Shown here piece by piece: positions 1 to 3,853 of a stretch of 6,147 bases of DNA (the stretch's first letter is position 1; every line of letters begins with the position of its first letter). The translations under genes and the position numbers were made by a program. The DNA is taken from contig JAGCZE010000088.1 in assembly GCA_017960415.1 (NCBI GenBank), positions 1-6,147 on the forward strand, written 5' to 3'. This stretch comes from Lachnospiraceae bacterium. GTDB lineage: Bacteria; Bacillota_A; Clostridia; Lachnospirales; Lachnospiraceae. The notes beneath the pieces are model-generated. The model did not search any database and was not told the origin of the DNA. It was given only the letters and a program-made list of their open reading frames with translations.

Positions 1-237
1 AAATGGCTCGAATCCGCGCGTGAACGCCTTCGTTCCCTCGAAAAAAAAGCCTCCTCTGTCGAGGAGAAGATGGAGGAGATCAGGATTGTCAACAGGGCGA
101 AGCTGGTCCTTATCGAGAAGAAGGGGATGTCCGAGACTGAAGCCCATCATTTTTTGGAAAAACAGGCGATGAACAACAGTGTGACGCGGCTTTCCATCGC
201 AGAGAAAGTAATAAAGCTCTACCAGGAGAATGCATGA
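1..237 (+). CDS. ANTAR-domain response regulator, C-terminal part (5' end outside window)
   Basis: Frame 1 is open from the window edge to TGA at 235-237 and gives 78 residues. A charged, probably coiled-coil helix (KWLESARERLRSLEKKASS) leads into an ANTAR domain with the family's pattern: VNRAKLVLIEKKGMSETEAH, then KQAMNNSVTRLSIAEKVIKLY. ANTAR domains are three-helix RNA-binding modules that bind paired hexaloop hairpins in nascent leaders and favour antitermination. In Firmicutes they usually follow a receiver domain in proteins of about 190 residues, so roughly the first 110 residues should lie upstream; that is inference. In clostridia such regulators often control nitrogen-related genes, but nothing in this window shows the target. 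The gene is the last of its transcript, because an intrinsic terminator overlaps its end. The family call is firm; the N-terminal half cannot be seen. Confidence 0.85.
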   Translation, partial: KWLESARERLRSLEKKASSVEEKMEEIRIVNRAKLVLIEKKGMSETEAHHFLEKQAMNNSVTRLSIAEKVIKLYQENA

Positions 238-256
238 TTCCCGGTAGAGCTTTTTT
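213..256 (+). terminator. Intrinsic terminator overlapping the end of the ANTAR gene
   Basis: AAGCTCTACC (214-223) pairs perfectly with GGTAGAGCTT (243-252). The stem continues inward with GG/CC and GAAT/ATTC pairs around a small loop, with one bulged A at 227, and is followed by a T6 run at 251-256. The 5' arm encodes the last codons of the regulator and the TGA lies in the inner hairpin, so ribosomes reaching the stop would cover the 5' arm. Confidence 0.85.
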
Positions 257-263
257 AGTTTTC

Positions 264-399
264 GTCAAGTGTACTGTACTGACTTAGTGACGGCTCTGTC
301 AAGTGTAGTGTACTGACTTGGTGACGGCTCTGTCAAGTGTAGTGTACTGACTTGGTGACGGCTCTGTCAAGTGTAGTGTACTGACTTGGTGACGGCTCT
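264..399. repeat. Four tandem copies of a 34-bp repeat
   Basis: Copies lie at 264-297, 298-331, 332-365 and 366-399 with no spacers. Copies 2 to 4 are identical. Copy 1 differs at two bases (C for G at unit position 11 and A for G at position 23). Each unit starts GTCAAGTGTAGTGTACTGAC and ends TTGGTGACGGCTCT. Within each, CAAGT and ACTTG form a 5-bp inverted repeat, and GTCA/TGAC mark the outer part of an imperfect dyad. A fifth copy stops after GTC (400-402), where the next hairpin begins. On the minus strand each junction makes TTGACA followed 18 bases later by TACACT or TACAGT. Identity among copies 2-4 suggests recent amplification or homogenisation. The function is unknown. Confidence 0.97.
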
Positions 400-402
400 G
401 TC

Positions 403-467
403 TGCGTATAATACGGGGCGGATTACTGGCCAATTTGCCCAATGTAATCCGCCCCGTATCACACGCA
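403..467. repeat. Long inverted repeat (16-bp perfect stem, 17-base loop)
   Basis: ATACGGGGCGGATTAC at 411-426 is the exact reverse complement of 444-459. After a three-base internal mismatch on each side, TGCGT (403-407) pairs with ACGCA (463-467). The loop 427-443 can add a few weak pairs (TGG/CCA). The stem is GC-rich and very stable on either strand. No T-run follows on either strand, so a standard intrinsic terminator is not supported. A REP-like or MITE-like palindrome, or a remnant mobile-element end, is possible, but no family is recognised. Confidence 0.93.
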
Positions 468-599
468 TCACGAGCCTGTTACTAACTTACCACATATCAT
501 AAGTACCACAAAATTGAAACTAAAACCCATATAATTTCCTAAAGTGATGCTCCCAAATTCCGGGGAAATTCAGAAATGCATTGCAGGCATCTCTATAGC

Positions 600-642
600 C
601 TGTCTTTTGACCGCATTTGAGGTTTTGGCGATTTGCAGTCAA
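600..642. repeat. Direct repeat, copy 1 (43 bp, internal inverted repeat)
   Basis: This copy matches 654-696 at a 54-base offset, with few substitutions. It contains TTGACCGCA (607-615) and, at its right end, TGCAGTCAA (634-642). The two arms pair except at one position, which is C-A on the plus strand but would be a G-U wobble in RNA from the minus strand. Confidence 0.93.
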
Positions 643-653
643 CAAAAGCCCTT

Positions 654-696
654 CTGTTTTTTGACCGCATTTGAGGTTTTTACGATTTGCGGTCAA
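654..696. repeat. Direct repeat, copy 2 (43 bp, perfect internal inverted repeat)
   Basis: The arms TTGACCGCA (661-669) and TGCGGTCAA (688-696) are exact reverse complements around an 18-base centre containing GAGGTTTTTACG. The copies are separated by 11 bases, too short for CRISPR spacers and with only two copies. It is best viewed as an interspersed intergenic repeat of unknown role. Confidence 0.93.
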
Positions 697-753
697 TGGA
701 AAATATTGAATTGTTCATTAATTACATGATATAGAATTAACCACAGTGAACTA

Positions 754-774
754 CTCGGTAATTGAATTGCCGAG
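754..774 (-). repeat. Right-end (RE) hairpin palindrome of the IS
   Basis: This 21-bp near-palindrome has arms CTCGGTAATT and AATTGCCGAG around a central G, with a single mismatched pair (T/G). Its reverse complement matches the left-end palindrome at 2607-2627 in 20 of 21 positions. In IS200/IS605 elements such subterminal hairpins are bound by the TnpA dimer. Confidence 0.82.
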
Positions 775-777
775 CAT

Positions 778-810
778 CTGATATGCGGAGCTAACGCTCC
801 GTAGATTCAG
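778..810 (-). ncRNA. Stem-loop in the IS right end, probable core of the TnpB guide RNA (omega RNA)
   Basis: CGGAGC (786-791) and GCTCCG (796-801) form a perfect 6-bp stem with a TAAC loop (GTTA on the minus strand). CTGA (778-781) and TCAG (807-810) extend it across an internal loop. A weaker GGTG/CACC pair lies at 811-827. TnpB proteins use an RNA made from the 3' end of their gene plus the right end, with the guide taken from DNA just beyond the element. Position, strand and structure fit that. The RNA's true limits are not visible; it may begin inside the tnpB remnant and end at about 741. Confidence 0.5.
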
Positions 811-838
811 GGTGCGTCCATAACACCATTACTGCTTT

Positions 839-2098
839 TTACACAGCTACTTTATGTATCTTCGGAACTTTAATCAGCATAGGATCCATATCTATACTTA
901 TACCTGCTTTACTCATATACCTTCGCAGTATATTGTATGCCCCGACACAGTCAGCATTCCACGAGTAAATGCCATCCCTGTCTAGGCCTCTGTGTACTCA
1001 GTTTGACTTTTGAGCATTTTCCCTGTCAACACTGCTTTTGAGCGGGCTGGTCTGACTTGTGTATTCTTCCGGTTGAAGAATAAAGGATATTCCTTCTTTT
1101 GCAAGTTTGTATTCAAGCATCACATACAGTTTACGATAAGGCAGGGAGTGAAGTTTCTGATTGGTGACTGCGCCAAGATCCTTGTTCTCCCTTATGCCTG
1201 TTATATCTCCTATTACCACGGTATTGATGCTGTTTTCCCTGCAGTAATTGACTACATATCTTGTTATTTTATGTAGGTAGTCATTTATGCTGTTGGTCCT
1301 TTTTCTGTATAACCGACAGATATGTTTTGATGTCTTAGGATATCTGATCCCAAGTTTTGCCTGCTGTGAAGACCATTGCGCCTGAACCCTTGCTATTTCC
1401 CTGTTGAAGTAATCACAAACAGCGAGATACTTTCGTCCGATTATAAATGTTTCTCCCGAGGCTGAATCATAACAGGTCATAAGGTTATGCAGTCCCAGAT
1501 CGACAGCAAGATATCTTCCGTTATCGGTTAGCGGAGCAGTATCCGGGATCTCATATATGACGATTATATCAGACTGTCCATTTTCAGGAGGATATATCCG
1601 GATCTGTTTTATGGCATCGATGTCCTTAAAAATCTGGTTTTTAAGAAACAGGTAAGTATCATCTATCCCATAAGTTTCCGACATATATCCCTTTAACTGT
1701 CTGGGCAGTGACAGCCGGACAGTATCAGAACCGCTCTCATGAGCTATCGCATTCTGCATGTATGTTATCGCGATCCCAGACTGCTTGAACCTCGGGGGTT
1801 TAGGGTTTTCCACCCCTTTGGATCTGCTCAGTGAATAAAAGGATTTCCAGGATTTATCAAGCTGCTTGCATACTTCCTGTGCAGTCTGTGACGGGAGCTG
1901 TTTATACCATATATCATCCTTATGGGCTTTCTTCTGATAGTACCAGTCAGGATATCCGACAGGAAGGTTTAGTGTTTTGTAGTTGATGCGTTCGTAATTG
2001 CAGATGTTCCAAAGCTTATATGCTGCATAGCACATATGTCCGATTATGTTTGCATAGTTCCTGCTTAGTCTTATGGATGACTTATGTGATAACAGCAT
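839..2098 (-). pseudogene. tnpB: tnpB, RNA-guided endonuclease of IS200/IS605, cut by an in-frame TGA
   Basis: The start ATG at 2098 has AAGGAGG (2105-2111) six bases upstream. The frame runs 366 codons to TGA at 998-1000. It then continues without a further stop for 52 codons (VHRGLDRDG, YSWNADCVGAYNIL, IHKVAV) to TAA at 839-841. Family TnpBs read KSN-R-VHRGLY at this point, so TGA most simply replaces an arginine CGA (C to T). N-terminal family signatures are visible (WYKQLPSQTAQ near residue 64 and PKPPRFK near 99). RuvC-I is YLAVDLG (D200). The RuvC-II stretch is VVIGDITGI (295-302), with glycine where many TnpBs have the catalytic glutamate. RuvC-III aspartate is NAD (383 counting through the stop). 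The usual zinc-finger cysteines are replaced by YTSQTSPL, which I recall as normal for this subfamily. The 366-residue product would lack the third catalytic acid and should not cut DNA. The call is firm. Confidence 0.9.
998..1000 (-). other. Premature opal codon in tnpB (codon 367)
   Basis: TGA lies between AAC (N366) and GTA (V368). The following 52 codons are open, in the same frame, and contain the conserved NAD-CVGAYNIL RuvC-III motif. This is a point nonsense mutation rather than a frameshift or deletion. Confidence 0.9.
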
Positions 2099-2104
2099 GG
2101 GGTG

Positions 2105-2111
2105 CCTCCTT
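2105..2111 (-). promoter_or_regulatory. Strong ribosome binding site of tnpB
   Basis: AAGGAGG on the minus strand lies six bases before the tnpB ATG and just after the tnpA stop (TAG, 2113-2115). It fixes the tnpB start at 2098 and shows that tnpB is translated independently of the broken tnpA. Confidence 0.85.
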
Positions 2112-2112
2112 C

Positions 2113-2524
2113 CTAGTAAGATTTGCTTTGGTGCTCAATATAGCGCTTAATGTTTTCCTCTGAAACAGAGCCTATCGTCTCGCAATAATACGAATGGTTC
2201 CATAATTCTCCCATCCACAGTTTGGAACGGATCCCGGGAAACTTTTCGAACAGTTTTCTTCCCGTAATTCCTTTAAGATATTTAACTATATCGGTCACGG
2301 AGAGCTTTGGAGGTGCAGTCACAAAACAGTGGACATGATCACATTCTCCACATTCGAAGAGCTGGACAGTAAACCCCCTTTTCTTCAGCTATCTACTGAA
2401 CAAGAGTTTTCAGATATGTTTCAACCTCAGATGTAAGAATCTTGCGGCGATATTTGACAGACCATACCATATGGTAGTTGATATTGCACATAGATGTGCG
2501 GTAATGGATTAAGTTTTCTTTCAT
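2113..2524 (-). pseudogene. tnpA: tnpA, Y1 HUH transposase of IS200/IS605, nonsense plus frameshift
   Basis: The reading begins MKENLIHYRTSMCNINYHMV at 2524 and continues WSVKYRRKILTSEVE, a typical TnpA N terminus. Codon 44 is TAG (2393-2395), just after LVQ. Frame is then lost at a G5 run (2374-2378), where one extra G seems to have been inserted. In the corrected frame the protein reads GFTVQLFECGECDHVHCF, with the HVH metal-binding pair, then VTAPPKLS and on to SVSEENIKRYIEHQ, whose tyrosine is the expected catalytic nucleophile. The corrected length of 136 residues fits the family. Only the last 69 codons (from GTG at 2322) remain as one open frame, without the HUH histidines. TnpA excises and inserts the single-stranded element; this copy is inactive. 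It ends 14 bases before tnpB. Confidence 0.92.
2374..2378 (-). other. G5 run carrying the tnpA frameshift
   Basis: On the minus strand the context is AAAAGGGGGTTTAC. Reading four Gs restores the family sequence KGFTVQLF; five Gs give KGVYCPAL and then an early stop. This is a classic slippage-prone run, and the separate upstream TAG makes programmed frameshifting alone an insufficient rescue. Confidence 0.85.
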
Positions 2525-2530
2525 ACATAT

Positions 2531-2559
2531 AGTATAGCACAGGGCATATCAAAAAGCAA
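2531..2559 (-). promoter_or_regulatory. Likely promoter of the IS genes
   Basis: On the minus strand TTGCTT (2554-2559) is 17 bases from TATACT (2531-2536), with TGC directly before the -10 as an extended -10 element. The predicted transcription start is within a few bases of the tnpA ATG at 2524, so the message would be leaderless or nearly so. That fits the low translation usual for IS200-type transposases. Confidence 0.5.
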
Positions 2560-2606
2560 CCATTTGTTCGATTAATATGTATTTGGTAATTATTTTGCGC
2601 TTTCAT

Positions 2607-2627
2607 CTCGGCAATTAAATTACCGAG
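2607..2627 (-). repeat. Left-end (LE) hairpin palindrome of the IS
   Basis: This 21-bp near-palindrome has arms CTCGGCAATT and AATTACCGAG around a central A. It differs from the reverse complement of the right-end palindrome (754-774) at only the centre base. It lies about 80 bases upstream of tnpA, as expected for the TnpA-binding hairpin. The cleavage site should lie slightly further right on the plus strand, but no target tetra- or pentanucleotide could be picked with confidence. Confidence 0.8.
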
Positions 2628-2640
2628 GATTCCCGCTTAG

Positions 2641-2709
2641 TCTCCTAAAAAAGTCCTCTAAATATCTGATTTCAGCATTTTGCAGGTATCGATATTTGCT
2701 TCGGGTCTT
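2641..2709 (-). other. Short 3' region after the permease; weak transcription-end signal
   Basis: On the minus strand AAATATC and GATATTT could pair across a long loop soon after the permease stop, followed a few bases later by GGACTTTTTTAGG. The stem is AT-only apart from one pair and is not adjacent to the T-run, so an intrinsic terminator is only weakly supported. The IS left end begins right after this point. Confidence 0.25.
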
Positions 2710-3852
2710 CTACATAGGAATGCGGCTTATAAGGTAGCCGGGGATGACCACGAATGTGAAGAAGGCGAGGCTGGTCAGGGTGAATACCTTTACGAATTTC
2801 AGGCCGTTGCCGGGATATTCACGCACGTATATGCGATAGTTTATTACCGAGGCCAGCGAACCGATCAGTGTGCACAGGCCTGCCGAGTCAAGGCCGTAGA
2901 GCAGGGCTCCGGTATTGGTGGCAAAAGGGTACAGGACTATCGCGGCGGGTACGTTGGATATCAGCTGGCTTAAGCCTATGGCCCAAGCGTATTCGTTTCC
3001 TGTGACGGAGTTCTTTAAAAAGTCCGAGATTCCGGGATTGGCTGCGATCGATGACGAGAATACAAAGAAACAGAAAAACGTAAGCAACAGGACATAATCG
3101 GTCTTGGCAAGGATCTTCTTATCGATGATAAATACTCCGATCGCAACAGCTGCGGCTATATAAGGCCAGTACTCCGTACGGCTTACGATCGAGAAGATCA
3201 CTACGGCAAAGATGCACAGATAAGCCACTCTCCTGATCTTTCCTTCAGGCTTCCATTCGCCGGCCGCTTTCTCGCTGTTTACACTCGTTGTCTGTTTCAG
3301 ATCCTTTCGGTACAGAAATACGACGAATATGACCAGCAACACTCCCGACATTATCCATATCGGGAACATATATCCGATAAACCGGAACGCGGTTACGCCC
3401 GATTGTCCGAAAATAAACAGGTTCTGCGGACTTCCGAAAGGTGTGAGCAGAGAACCTCTGACTGCCGCGATATTCTCCATGGATATGACCGGTAGTATAT
3501 ATTTCTCTTTGTTGCCCTGCCTGAACAGAATGATCGTAAGCGGAACAAATATGATCAGCGAAACATCATTTGTTACAAACATTGATGTAAAAAATACGGA
3601 AAATACGAGGAACAGCGAAAGACCGACCATCGTGGTGATATTGCCCGCAAGCTTGAGTACATGTCTGAAAATGTTCTCCTTTTTAAATCCTTCAAGCACC
3701 GTAAGCATCATAAACAGTGTTGCCAATGTGTGCCAGTCGATATCCGACAAAAGCCTTTTGGACGGCGGGGTGATAAAAAGTGCCACTACAGCCGCCAGAA
3801 CCGACACAAGGAGCATAGGATCCTTTTTTAACAGTTTCACGATTTTCTGCAT
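2710..3852 (-). CDS. Ion-transporter superfamily permease (ArsB/NhaD/SLC13-like anion permease)
   Basis: This is a polytopic inner-membrane protein of 380 residues with about ten hydrophobic segments. Superfamily signatures come in two related halves. In the first, FVTNDVSLIIFVPLTI (92-107) is followed by GSLLTPFGSPQN (133-144). In the second, SQLISNVPAAI (295-305) is followed by GSLASVINYRI (331-341). The TND and SNVP motifs sit at the broken helices that form the substrate site in this fold. A charged loop (182-206) separates the halves. Members move arsenite, citrate, dicarboxylates, sulfate or sodium/protons; the substrate cannot be read from sequence. No arsenic genes are nearby. It is somewhat shorter than the common length of about 430. 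ATG at 3852 lies one base after the upstream gene's TGA, with AAGGGA (3860-3865) seven bases before it, inside that gene's last codons. This implies translational coupling. Confidence 0.88.
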   Translation of the reverse strand: MQKIVKLLKKDPMLLVSVLAAVVALFITPPSKRLLSDIDWHTLATLFMMLTVLEGFKKENIFRHVLKLAGNITTMVGLSLFLVFSVFFTSMFVTNDVSLIIFVPLTIILFRQGNKEKYILPVISMENIAAVRGSLLTPFGSPQNLFIFGQSGVTAFRFIGYMFPIWIMSGVLLVIFVVFLYRKDLKQTTSVNSEKAAGEWKPEGKIRRVAYLCIFAVVIFSIVSRTEYWPYIAAAVAIGVFIIDKKILAKTDYVLLLTFFCFFVFSSSIAANPGISDFLKNSVTGNEYAWAIGLSQLISNVPAAIVLYPFATNTGALLYGLDSAGLCTLIGSLASVINYRIYVREYPGNGLKFVKVFTLTSLAFFTFVVIPGYLISRIPM

Positions 3853-3853
3853 A

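Larger units (their letters stand above)
258..740. other. Gene-free repeat-rich intergenic region
   Basis: About 480 bases without a credible gene lie between the ANTAR terminator and the IS element. In order they hold a 34-bp tandem array, a 16-bp-stem hairpin, a plain stretch (468-599) where nothing was recognised, two 43-bp direct repeats, and an AT-rich stretch (697-740) up to the IS end. A 61-codon frame at 544-729 begins with GTG, has no good Shine-Dalgarno, and spells a repeated LTAFEV peptide only because it reads through the direct repeats. It is judged spurious. The region separates two convergent transcription units. Confidence 0.75.
741..2640 (-). mobile_element. Decayed IS200/IS605-type insertion sequence (tnpA-tnpB), exact ends unresolved
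   Basis: The element reads leftward: left-end hairpin (2607-2627), tnpA (2524-2113), tnpB (2098-839), then a structured right end with hairpins at 778-810 and 754-774. The gene order, the Y1 HUH transposase next to an RNA-guided TnpB nuclease, and subterminal imperfect palindromes instead of terminal inverted repeats are hallmarks of the IS605 group, which moves as single-stranded circles and makes no target duplication. Both genes carry inactivating mutations, so the copy cannot move with its own proteins, though it might be mobilised in trans. The outer limits given are approximate. TTCAC just past the right palindrome (746-750, complement) is a candidate end by analogy only, and the left cleavage site could not be fixed. 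The element sits just past the end of the permease gene, between convergent units. Confidence 0.9.

Noticed and set aside
264..399. CRISPR array or plasmid iterons
   Set aside because: The units abut without spacers, and there is no replication gene nearby.
403..467. Bidirectional intrinsic terminator for the convergent units
   Set aside because: No T-run follows the stem on either strand, and a good terminator already lies at 213-256.
530..535. TATAAT on the plus strand as a promoter -10
   Set aside because: No -35-like sequence at 16-18 bases upstream (TTGAAA is only 10 bases away), and no gene follows.
600..696. CRISPR-like array
   Set aside because: Only two copies, an 11-base gap, and no cas genes in the window.
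544..729. 61-codon plus-strand frame encoding two LTAFEV-type peptide repeats
   Set aside because: It starts at GTG without a Shine-Dalgarno, and its internal repetition is explained by the two 43-bp DNA repeats. There is no sign of selection as protein.
998..1000. TGA as selenocysteine or a reassigned codon
   Set aside because: TnpB has no selenocysteine at this position, and other genes in the window use TGA as a normal stop (for example 235-237 and 3854-3856).
2323..2524. Programmed frameshifting to make a full TnpA
   Set aside because: The separate TAG at codon 44 lies before the G5 run and would still block translation, so pseudogenisation is simpler.
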